In this document: positions 54,890 through 64,000 of the stretch, one piece after another | How positions within the stretch are numbered: the first letter of the stretch is position 1 | Layout of the letters: each line of letters opens with the position of its first letter | From: Deroplatys truncata | Lineage: Eukaryota; Arthropoda; Insecta; Mantodea; Mantidae | Reading direction: 5' to 3' | Length of the DNA: 64,000 nt | NCBI GenBank assembly: GCA_030765065.1 | Contig: CM060990.1 | Span: forward strand, 663,040,618-663,104,617 | Position numbers and translations under genes: made by a program | The notes under the pieces: model-generated | The model's database searches: none | Told to the model about the DNA's origin: nothing | What the model saw: the letters and a program-made list of their open reading frames with translations, nothing else

Positions 54890-55825
54890 AAGGACGTCAC
54901 CACTGACCACCGCGACAGCATCGCCGAACATTCAACAAGAGTGCTTAGGACCCTCCAGCTCTACATCATGCCTCCAGGAAACCACGGACCACCACAACAC
55001 CATAGACCTCAACGCTGTCCAGCTACCCCTGGACACACACCGAATGCCCGGAGGTAACAGGCCCGAGCTCGGAGCCATCATCACCTGTTAAGACACCACT
55101 GCTCGTAGGTTCCTGCCAGGGAAATTGTCTAAAACTAATATAACACAATAATAGTACAACCTAGCAGTAAGTTAATGCTAAGTCATGTGACACGCAGGCA
55201 CTCCCTGCAAACAACACACATTTTTAGATCTTAGGCATTATTAATCAAATACTAACAATATAAGAAACATACGCAAATAACCCACTGGTATTGTTCAGGC
55301 TCCATGGGCAATACCAGCAAGTAACATTTGACGCGCTCGCATGCAATGCATGTCAGCTAAGTAGCTATTCACATACTAACCGGGGTCTATGCGGGACCCG
55401 ACTAAAAGCATGCAAACATAAATGCACGATACTACTCAGCAATATACAATTAACTCGTGGTAGGGTTTTTTAGTGGGTATTCCGCTTCTGAGCGGCGAGC
55501 CCCACATATCCCCCCAGCCATTGCACACCGGCTGGAGGTCGAATGCAATAATGCATTTTTCCCCCCACGGAAAAAAAAAAAGCCAGGGCTTTAGCCATGG
55601 CAGTTACCTAACAAATTCACCGCGGAGAAATCCGCCATCATAACAATCATCCACAATTTGCCGGGTTGCTTCGGCGGAACCGGCCACCATTATCGCCAAC
55701 TTGCCTCAATAAATAGAATCCCCACAGAACAAAACCCTTTCTATTCCTCTTCCTTCTTCCTACCAAACATCCATTATATCTCGTTTTCCTTTAAACCTTT
55801 AATCCTGTCCCCCCAAAAAAACTGC
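54890..55825. mobile_element. Unclassified ~0.94-kb insert in the LINE relic
   Basis: LINE text stops after VIYSSTQ and resumes at the ELVFELPKH block. The insert begins atcatcaaggacgtcaccac, includes gtagggttttttagtgggta, ttccgcttctgagcggcgag, catatccccccagccattgc and a run of A at 55570. Boundaries are approximate and I cannot assign it to a family; the composition (CA- and GC-rich early part, A-run) could fit a retroelement 3' end. Confidence 0.4.
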
Positions 55826-56671
55826 ACTTAGGATATAAGTAGTCATAAGGTAACGCCAGAACTGGTTTTTGAACTGCCTAAACATGCTCATGAGCTGGCA
55901 GAACAGAATGAAGCTCAACTCATCTGGGTGCCAGGTCAGTACTATATAGGGAAATGAAAAAGCTGATGAATTTGCAAGACAAGGAACAGCTTCAGCAGCC
56001 GTCTGTAGGAACACCTCGATGTTTAGTAAGAGAACTTATTAAGAACTGGTCCAAAGCCTGGCTTAAAACTCCAAGAAACAAACATGGTAAACTATTTATT
56101 AGAAAACCATGTAAGAAAAGAGCTGAAAGCTTACCTAAATGTAACAGACTTCAGTGGAGAACAATTATTGCATTTCTCACAGGACGTGATCTTAATACGA
56201 TGGTAGTGTTTCAGAGTAACTTAGATTGCAGATTGTGCAAGAAAGAAACTGAAACAGCCAGCACATTGTATGCTCCTGTGAGCCAAAGGCTCACAGGAGA
56301 TATATTCCTTTTGAGAAAATGCTTTTAGAACCAGAAGAATTTGAAACCATATCTGTTATGAGAGTGTATTCCTCGGTAAAGGGTGCAGACATAATGAATT
56401 GGCTTTAAAACGATACAGGTAGCACAATACGCCCAAGGCTGAAGTGCGTCCATAGCAATGACAGAAATCTGTATCTCATAAGACAAGAGAATATCACATT
56501 AGATACTTCATTATTTTATTCATATATGTATGCTTGTATTATGCTAATTTTCGATTTGCTGAAACTCGAATTATCGTGATCCTACTGCATGTACCTAAAT
56601 ATAGTATATCGATTACAGTATTATTGTAAGCTCATTTTAATCCTTAAAAATGGTAAGGGAACATATTTACT

Positions 56672-57187
56672 AGGGGCCCCGCAACCGGGGCAGAGCACCG
56701 CACATAGGCCATGTGGGCCTTTGTGTTTAAACGTTACCCCTTGGAGGGAGGGATGAGGGGAGAGACCCGAAGGGCGAGATACGGATGACGATAGGCGCAG
56801 GCATGGACGGGGTCACTAATCATTCCAGATTAAACGTATTCACCGCCGTCCGACCCCACCCCACCCACAAGTCCTTAATCCCGGCGTGTGGCCCATTTCG
56901 GAGGCGGGTCCCGTCTGACGTCAAGGAAGAAACCTCTACAGAGTGCGCATGCACCGCCCAGCCGCAACCCACATCACCTGGTCCTACATTCCTGAAACAG
57001 ATGACAATGAAGGAGATGATGGGTGCAGGAAATGAGGAACAGGAAAGTCGTGGTAGAAGAGGCATTTGCCTGCCAACCCGCGTAACTACGTAAAACCCGT
57101 AGGTCAGATTGGGCGGTCGTCGGGAATCGAGCCCGGGACCTCCCGAATTCAGTCCACACGCTACCGTGGCGCCACCTCGATCGATTT
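56672..57187 (-). mobile_element. tRNA-derived SINE, ~515 bp (family B)
   Basis: The minus-strand head reads cgaggtggcgccacggtagc, with a B-box-like gggctcgattcccg and the linker gaccgcccaatctgac. Body: gtttcaggaatgtaggacc, caggtgatgtgggttgcggc and gcatgcgcactctgtagagg. The 3' part is ggtgctctgccccggttgcg at 56700. Same order as 50853-51402. Confidence 0.75.
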
Positions 57188-58436
57188 TTAAACCTAAACT
57201 GATCATCTGTGAAAGCATTAAAGAAGCCGAAAGTGGTAACATAAAGCAAGTATTTAGTAACCAATCTTTGGTTTGGAAGAAAGTAAGATAACACCCTTAA
57301 GATTTTAAACGCTTGAGTTATTTAAAATCATGAACTCCAACAAAGCAGTTCACTTCTCTCTTCATTGATTTTAGCTGAGCGAAATAATCTATGAAATATA
57401 GGTTCGCCATGTCTATGAAGTTAACTGTGCTTCTGTGGAGGCATACTTACTTGTCCTCTTAACTTAAAAACACTCCTTGGTCTTGTCGGATCATTGGAGT
57501 CTATTTCTACCTCGTAACCTTTAGGCATTTCTGAGGTCAGAATCTCTTCCAGTCCCGCAGAGCTACAAGCCCTTGAAGATTCTAGTTGGGAACACCTAGT
57601 GCAGAATGAGTTTTATGATTACTCGTATTATCCTTCTGACCTCTGAGACATTAGTGACCTGTATCCGTTTCTGTGTTGAGAGCACCTTTAGGGCAGGATC
57701 AGGTAATTCGATAAAGAAGCTAACGGAAAATTGAGAAATAACGAATTAATAATTACGAAAGCAGATAACACATCATTAATTACAATCCGGAGGTAAACTT
57801 TATACAGATAAAAAAGATGATCCACGTTATGTTTAAACCGGATAAATTACCAGACTTTGGGTAAAGTTATGCAGATGGGCCATAGGTCCATCTTTGTTAC
57901 CCGTTTTATGTAATTGATTCCACAAGCTCCCACACTTAATGGGGAAAAAAAACTCTTTAAGGAACGCAAAGTACTCCAGATTGAGGTTAAATGTCGGATC
58001 TGTACAAATAAGAAGCTATAATCTACAACCAATTAAGAGAAATTTGTGCATGCCAGTCCCGTCACGCAGAAGATATTAGACAAATATTTCAATTCTAGCG
58101 TGAAGAATGACACACATTTGACATATATTATAAAATAATTTCTGCCATTGAATTAATACAATTCAAACGTACAATACAGGCTTCAAAGTCATGCCTAAAG
58201 TCTATCATAGAACACAGCTTCCAAGTATTAACAATCTCGCCTAGTATAAAAGTAGATTAAAGTTACTGAAAAGTCAATGCGTTTCAGGGTTGTAAATAGC
58301 TAAATGGTATCATGGCCGTTTGTAGAACGTTATGCGTGAACAGCACAGAGGCCCATCTTTCTTTAGATCTTGGGATTGGATATTATGCCTTAAAATGTTA
58401 TAAGAGTTACAAGTAAATTATACTAGTTACAGTCGA
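57188..58436. other. No supported feature
   Basis: A short text IITKADN at about 57750 recalls Penelope-like proteins but is not backed by other motifs. Otherwise nothing recognised. Confidence 0.4.
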
Positions 58437-58790
58437 CTGAAAAATTCAATGCCATAGCCGGGATTTGAACCACGGATCTCCCGGTCTCCGTCCGGTTGCT
58501 CTAATCACTGAGCCTCCATGGCAGCATGCTGGCACGACACTAAATACTCCAGCTGATTCGCGTTTTTCCCGGTAAACCACAAGGAGATCTCAAATTGTAT
58601 TGAGATGACGTGGTTCAAATCCCGGCTATGGCATTGAATTTTTCAGTCGCATGATTCTACCTTTCCAACCCTGGCTTGTGTGGAAGAACAATTAATTTCA
58701 TTAATTGACCTAATAGTGGTCGAAACTATGAAGCCCGAGACTTAAAGTACTTACAGTATTGTAAGTCGCCATTGGGGTATGTCAATACTA
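58437..58790. mobile_element. SINE family D, inverted composite
   Basis: 58437-58610 is a minus-strand copy (ccatagccgggatttgaacc, gctctaatcactgagcctcc, ggtaaaccacaaggagatct). It is followed at once by a plus-strand fragment: gtggttcaaatcccggctat, ggcattgaatttttcag, gaaactatgaagcccgagac and gtaagtcgccattggggta. The two copies are head-to-head/tail-to-tail around tcaaattgtattgagatga, so the block is nearly self-complementary over its heads. Confidence 0.7.
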
Positions 58791-59495
58791 TGTTCAAGGT
58801 AGCATTTATATGATCGCATAGAGCTTTAAACATTGCCGATGTTGGTAAACCAAAAACGTCAAATGAAAGTTTGGGGTGTAAACATAATAAAAGACAAAAA
58901 CACAAACGTAATTCTCCTGCATATTTTCACAGGTGCATTGCTTTAATTGATTTGAAGAGCTACCAAACGTTGTCTTAGGCTCATTTTCAATACTTTGCAT
59001 ACAAATATACTCCATATGGCCTATTTAGACAAAGGTTTGCACATTTATGCTATAGAGCATGGCAAAAACTGAAGTCTACCTTGCAACCTTCAAAAACGAA
59101 GCTCACCTGTATTCCCCACGCCTTATGTATACATATGTACACCCGTGTACAAAAAATTAGTCAACCCCAGGTTCCGTGTGGTGATCGGAGGGCTTCGTGT
59201 ACCTTCGTAACAGCTGCATTCACACCGCACATACAGGAACTGTAGAATGGTCCCTGCCCCTTGAGCACAAAAGTCACCTTATAACGGTGTTTCTCGTTGG
59301 TGACGCTTTTAGTCTACTGAAAAGAGAGGCGGTAAAAACGTTTCGTTGGCCGAGAGGTTAAAAAGGTACTGCTTGAGCTCAAACTCCTCGGTCCAAATCT
59401 CCCATTAGTTATTGTTATTCTTTATATCGTTTATTTTATGACTGGATGTGCAGAGCATAATATTGCATTAATATAACTTCAGCATGTTAAGTTTC

Positions 59496-59533
<38 letters not shown>

Positions 59534-59757
59534 TCAAAAACACAATAAGATCAATACTTTGGTTTTTGGAAAATTCACCCATCGGTCCGCTTAGTGATGT
59601 TAGTGACGGTATGTTCCAAAACGACATCTCGGTTAGTTTTGTTTTGCATGTGAATCGCAAGAGTCAATAGCAGTCTGATTGGCCGAAAAATTTCTAATGG
59701 GCGTTTTCCTTTTTGGAGCTTGGAAGCATTAAAGCAGGGAGTATCCAAGGTCTCGCA

Positions 59758-59809
<52 letters not shown>

Positions 59810-60660
59810 CCGTATCTATTTTTTAATTTATGCAACGTGCTAAGCGAATATTTGATTTACGCCTTTCTTGAATGCCTTCTAATGGCTGATTTGCATAACA
59901 CTTTATAGAGGAGGGATAGATAACTTAGTGCATAATTGTTTTACAGGGCTGAATGCAATCGCTGTGTATGTCGATACAAAAAACACCCCACCCCAACACT
60001 GGGATCTGCAGTAGCACTTTTTACAAAATTTTATTATTTAGCATACATTCATGCACACCTTTGAAAACGCCCCTGAAGGAACAGCCTACCACATGCATCG
60101 GTTGACAAAATCATTTGAAAACAAAATGACATATCTACGCAGTGCGACCAATTGGATTTAAGCCGTCAGTCAACGTTGTACAGCCTTGTCAAAAAATGCT
60201 AAGTATTAGGTAGATAATTTCACTTATATCACATATTTCAGATCATACAGTAATTGTAATGACTGATGCAGTTTATTTTTTTTGAATTAAAACTACCAAA
60301 CACAGCTCAAAACACTGTATAACGCTGCAAAAAGCGTGTAAAGATTCGAGGCGGGATCTAGTTCTACTAATCGCAGGCAACGTTTCCCCAGTCGGCTACA
60401 AAGCGAACGGAAAGCTTTGAAGCCTGACCATAAACCCATCAGTAAACGATTAGTAGGGTCTTCCCATCCCTCAACTACAATGCGTGGTTCTTTCTTTAGC
60501 TCCACCAAAGCAAAGCGTTGTTGCAATGTCATTTCTGTTGTTTCTTCGGTTTCAGTGCGTTTTAGCAGCTGTGACAGTTAAGCTTATATCTTAATTCTTT
60601 AGGGAAGTTATATAGTGTTTTACTTAGTGCAGTTCTGTAGGTTTAGCAGTGTTTAATTGT
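58791..60660. other. Non-coding, with two microsatellites
   Basis: (TA)n at 59496-59530 and (CA)n, about 22 units, at 59757-59803. A tRNA-like gttggccgagaggttaaaaa at 59347 has a weak B box, so it is not called a gene. The minus-strand frame at 60293-60532 (79 codons) is unassigned. Confidence 0.5.
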
Positions 60661-60686
60661 TATTAGCGTTTAATAGTTTAATTAAG

Positions 60687-60884
60687 ATGTGGAGACCTTG
60701 GGAAACGAACCAAGTTGCTGACCCTCCGGCCGCACAACAAATGACTCTGCCGAGTACCAGTAGTGCCAAGACCACGAAGAAAGGGGCTACAAAAACTTTG
60801 AATAAGCAAAGCCAGATTTTTGTGTGTAATGTTCACGAACATGTAGAAAAGAACCCTTTACGTGGAAAATGTTTGCTATTGTTT
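60687..60884 (+). other. Possible transposase N-terminal exon fragment
   Basis: An open frame from ATG 60687 reads MWRPWETNQVADPPAAQQMT, then KTTKKGATKTLNKQSQIFVC and NVHEHVEKNPLRGK. The LNKQSxxxxxNVxxxxEK part resembles the first helix of the helix-turn-helix leader of DDE_3/IS630-type transposases of insects. It ends after 66 codons, at the edge of a repeat. The resemblance is weak and the frame may be chance. Confidence 0.3.
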
Positions 60885-60924
60885 TGAATTTCAAAATAGC
60901 TATAACGATTTTTAGTAAAATACC

Positions 60925-61090
60925 GCATGTTTAAGATATTTGCATAAAAATAAAATTTGTATCTTGAATTTTATGTTCTGGGAATAATGTAAATTATTCC
61001 TCGTTCTCAACTTTTTGTATAACTGGTACACCGTAAGAGATAGACAAAATCTTACTGTGCGTAAAATGCAATCTCAGTAAAGGACACATT
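60925..61090 (-). repeat. ~0.9 kb interspersed repeat, minus-strand fragment
   Basis: The plus strand reads tgtttaagatatttgcat, tgtatcttgaattttatgt and gtaagagatagacaaaatc, reverse complements of blocks at 38225-38345 of the 37812-38692 copy, in the correct inverted order. Confidence 0.65.
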
Positions 61091-61282
61091 TTAGGTCAAA
61101 TTATGTTAATCATTTCCGGGAAAATCTTTGTTATTGGTTTGAATTTTGAAATACAAGTTGGAAGTCCGCATTTGTATTTTCCTCGTGGTCATGTCAAAGT
61201 CATCATCTGGTTTTTAATAATATGACTATCGCTTTGGCCTATGAATCCCTATGAATTCGGACGCTGTTTAACCTCAACTTAC

Positions 61283-61545
61283 AGGAGTTACAGGTGGGTG
61301 CCTGGGGTCAGAGGCCCGTCGAGGAGCAGACAGAATGTCCAGGATGGGTGATCAGCCCGATGCCTGGTATGGGATGAAGGAAGTAGATGAAACGAAATGA
61401 CGGCGAAATGGATGAAAGGAAAGGTGATGATGGAGCAGTTGGTGGAATGAATGGCGGGGGAAACCGGAGAAAACCCGCCCAGACGCCGCTTTGTCGACCA
61501 CAAATCCCACATGCGGGTCCCAGGAATTGAACAATTGATTTCAAT
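61283..61545 (-). mobile_element. tRNA-derived SINE with ACCCCAGGCACCC-type tail
   Basis: The plus strand reads ttacaggtgggtgcctgggg, cgaggagcagacagaatg, gggtgatcagcccgatgcct, ccggagaaaacccgcccaga and cgggtcccaggaattgaac. The 7800-8112 copy matches in reverse orientation. Frames crossing it are incidental. Confidence 0.75.
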
Positions 61546-62040
61546 TAGGTACCTTGCTACCTGACGACAATGCTTCAAGGACAATGATGAACTGCTCTCT
61601 TTCTCGATCGAAAAGTACTGAAATTCTCGGATTCGACATAATTTTCTGTGTGGCATTTTTAAAAATAGAATTGTTATTTTTTTATTTTTGGACCTTCTGA
61701 ACAAACGGTATGAATTATTTCTCCAAGCAAGTGTCATAATCTCTTTGGAACATATGCTGTATCTTAGAAAGGAATGTCTTTCTATTTGCTCTTCTCTGGA
61801 TAAAAGAGGCCCTCCGGATTATGTGATCTCCAGGTTAGAGAATTACACTTTGGGATCATACTCCGGCTGTTTTTACATAAATAAAATCGTTTACTCATAC
61901 TGTGTGTCTTGTCAGTATTATTTTACAACCCTTGTAAAGAATAGTTGTGGTACGTGAAGTAGAATTTCAATAATAAACAGGTTGCACCGAAGTTTTGCAA
62001 TTATAGCTTTGTGTTTGCTCACTAGAAAATAACGACTGCA
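61546..62040. other. No supported feature
   Basis: May include decayed coding sequence upstream of the LINE relic that follows; a frame at 61688-61957 shows no recognisable motif. Confidence 0.4.
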
Positions 62041-62961
62041 TGGTGTTCCACAAGGTTCGATTTTGGGTCCATTATTGTTTCTAATATATGTCAACGACCT
62101 CCCCAGAGTAATAAATGAACATGCTCACCCAGTTCTCTTTGCAGATGATACAAGTATTATAATTAAAGAACACATCAGTCGCCTCTCAGAGTTATCCAAC
62201 AGTATTTTCAGTGTGCTAAATAATTGGTTCGATAGTAACAAAATTCATATAAACTTTGAAGAACTAAGTATATCAATTTTCGCACAAAAAATAAAAGTAT
62301 TGCAGACATAAGAATTGAACACGAAGGCAACGAAATTACTGAAACTTGTAGCATAAAATTTCTTGGTCTTATTATAGATCATAATATGAATTGGAAAGAC
62401 CATATTGACTACATCCTACCAAAACTAAGCTCTGCATGTTTTGCAATTAGATCATTAATTCATTTTACAAATAAAAGCATCCTAAAACAGCATATTATGC
62501 TTATTTTCAGTCAATTATGACTTATGGAATAACATTTTGTGGAAATTCAGTAGACGCAAAAAAATATTTCTTTTACAACAAAAGGTGATAAGCATAATGG
62601 CAGATGTAAAGCAATCAACTCGTTGTAAACCACTATTCAAAACATTTGGAATTCTACCATTAGCCTGTGAGTATATTTTAGCTGTACTTTTAACCGTGGT
62701 TGACCACCCAGAAGTGTTCATAAAAAATTCAGACATACACAGCAAACAAACCAGAAATGGGCAGGACTTACACAGGCCAAGCAATAACCTACAAGTATTC
62801 CAAAAAGGGGCTTACTACAATGGTATAGTATTATTTAATTCACTTCCATCATATATTAAGGAACTAAAAACTAATAAAAATAAATTCAAGTTAGCATTAA
62901 AAAGATATCTCATCACTCACACCTTCTATACAGAGGAGGATTTCTTTCATTCAAAAAAATA
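62041..62961 (+). pseudogene. CR1/Jockey-type LINE reverse transcriptase, 5'-truncated
   Basis: Reverse-transcriptase motif B HGVPQGSILGPLLFLIYVND (62041) and the catalytic motif C PVLFADDTSIII (about 62130) are present with both aspartates. VLNNWFDSNKIHIN follows. A shift near 62290 leads to CSIKFLGLIIDHNMNWKDHI and PKLSSACFAIRSL. Another near 62515 leads to MTYGITFCGNSVDAKKIFLL, the C-terminal TRCKPLFKTFGILPLACEYI and KRYLITHTFYTEEDFF with a stop at 62960. The order and wording (FLG..ID..L.W..HI, KLSSACY.IR.L, YGI.FWGNS) are those of CR1/Jockey-group LINEs. The endonuclease and fingers are absent, as usual for a 5'-truncated insertion. Of the LINE relics here this is the least decayed besides the 40.8 kb element. 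Confidence 0.8.
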
Positions 62962-63464
62962 ACTGACTGTAAAATGTTACCAAATTTTATAACTATATTA
63001 AGTATAAATAATATTGTTTTAAATTTTTTAGCTCTAACGTACTCTACATAAGAACTACAATTTATTTACATACAAGTACACAATGTAATTATGACGTAAT
63101 CTACATCCTAGAGTAGACTAGCTTTCCTTAAGCTGGTCTAGCTCACTATAGGGAATATAGATTGAGATCTTATGTTATGTTATTGTCTGAAACTGTTAAT
63201 ACAGAAAATAAAACTGGATAGGACTTCATTTATTACACAAGCTCGTAGTGTTTAACTGCTATGCAATCTCGAATACAGTGATGGAAACACAAACGCAGAA
63301 GGAAATGGGAAAGATCAGACCCTTATCATCATGCAGCACTTCCATTTCCTTAGAGCTTAGACGATTCACAGTCATAGAATATGAAGTGGGCGTGGACGTT
63401 GTAGCGCTTTTCACGTCTACACGTGATACCTCACCTGGAATGTAAATATGGGGGAAAAATCGAT
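62962..63464. other. 3' untranslated remainder of the LINE and unassigned sequence
   Basis: AT-rich sequence up to about 63230 probably belongs to the LINE 3' untranslated region; no clear tail was seen. 63240-63464 unassigned. Confidence 0.4.
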
Positions 63465-64000
63465 GTGTTACACTCACATGACTTTCTATACTCTTATACA
63501 AACTATTTTTACAAACGCTTATTCTCCATATGCTTCATGTTAATCGAGATATCAAGATGTCAATCTTATTGCTAATTTTCTTGTAGATGCAAGGGGAATA
63601 TGGTAGGTTTTAAGCGATAGTCAAATATTTTAACGCTGGTTGCTATGTAGCGCATTCCATTCTCTTTGCATGTCCAGGACATAAAAAAAATGAATAACGA
63701 ATTTGAGAAAAAGTATAAGTATTAGAAAATTTAAGGGAATGACAAGCAATATCTCGAAAACGGTTCACTCAACAAAAGAAATGTATATGACATAAATTGT
63801 GTATTTTAACGCGATCTACATTTTTTGTGTAGTAAAATTTTGTCTATCTCTTATGGTTTACCAGTTATGCAAAAGTCGTTCACAATGAAGAATACTTTTG
63901 GAGACATTCCCAGAAAATTCGAGATATACATTTCATTTCTCATGACATTATCTTAAACATATGATATTTTCATCAAAATCGTTCGAGCCATTTTTGAGAA
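63465..64000 (+). repeat. ~0.9 kb interspersed repeat, cut by window edge
   Basis: Starts gtgttacactcacatgactt and follows the 37812 copy almost base for base: ctcttatacaaactattttt, gttaatcgagatatc, gcaatatctcgaaaacgg, tgacataaattgtgtatttt and tatctcttatggtttaccag. It is the closest pair of copies in the window. Confidence 0.8.

Larger units (their letters stand above)
54152..56412 (+). pseudogene. LINE RNase H region, interrupted by a SINE and an unknown insert
   Basis: From about 54165: SPNAALLNLTPLHLVVMKEA and RVVLYRLQKLLRIPEID, the block between reverse transcriptase and RNase H. RNase H begins at 54410 with MWFTDGSNDGPGTGSGAYTI and EYATVFETEIYAIIQ; at 54836 the frame resumes CIHKNIDDNVIYSSTQ. 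A second break runs to about 55826, where ELVFELPKHAHELAEQNEAQ and LIWVPGQYYIGKEKADEF-like text follow (the canonical GH is now GQ). A C-terminal RCRLCKKETETAS-like zinc block, then RRYIPFEKMLLEPEEFETI and VKGADIMNWL at about 56390, close it. At least three frame changes occur. The clade is I- or R1-like, not resolved. Confidence 0.7.

Noticed and set aside
57735-57960. Possible Penelope-like fragment (IITKADN)
   Set aside because: Only one short motif; the expected following motifs are not in any frame.

Overview
The window reads as repeat-dominated intergenic DNA of an arthropod, most likely an insect with a large genome. AT-rich anonymous sequence is packed with non-LTR retrotransposon relics, tRNA-derived SINEs, DNA transposons of several superfamilies and microsatellites. 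I found no host protein-coding gene that I can support. Nearly every recognisable reading frame belongs to a mobile element, and almost all are broken. The order of insect cannot be fixed from sequence alone; a polyneopteran is only a guess from the SINE and LINE load and short CCTAA runs.

Layout. 0-9 kb: a fold-back mariner-type element at the left edge, several SINEs, a TTAA-flanked short element, two small palindromes, a Crypton-like fragment and a ~0.9 kb interspersed repeat. 8.9-9.3 kb: a hAT-like terminus with an AACGGTTAC-rich tandem array. 9.8-10.3 kb: LINE C-terminus on the minus strand. 12.7-16.3 kb: a cluster of TTAA and Tc1/mariner non-autonomous elements, SINEs and a diverged tandem duplication. 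16.7-22.1 kb: SINEs and a LINE relic broken up by other repeats. 22.15-24.47 kb: a SINE whose body has expanded into a ~103-bp tandem array. 25.9-26.6 kb: a second satellite with CCTAA motifs. 27.0-28.4 kb: two SINE copies in inverted orientation split by a TTAA element.

30.2-34.4 kb is a nested stack. A hAT-like element (near-perfect 8-bp target duplication) carries a deleted PIF/Harbinger element near its left end and a deleted mariner near its right end. 35-38.7 kb holds an IS630-like and a Mutator-like transposase relic and another ~0.9 kb repeat. 40.6-47.2 kb is an apparently full-length I-superfamily LINE (CCHC ORF1 still open; ORF2 with endonuclease, reverse transcriptase and RNase H but frameshifted) inserted into a SINE beside its B box. 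47.5-64 kb has more SINEs, three further LINE relics and the ~0.9 kb family again at the right edge.

Nothing here works as an operon or host pathway. The history visible is layered transposition: LINE and SINE insertion, DNA transposons landing in older ones, and local amplification of a SINE body into a satellite. The observations best worth follow-up are the SINE-derived satellite, the three-layer hAT/Harbinger/mariner stack, the LINE insertion beside a tRNA-like B box, and the TTAA-flanked GGGGA family. These rest on reading the sequence by eye; no alignment or database search was run.
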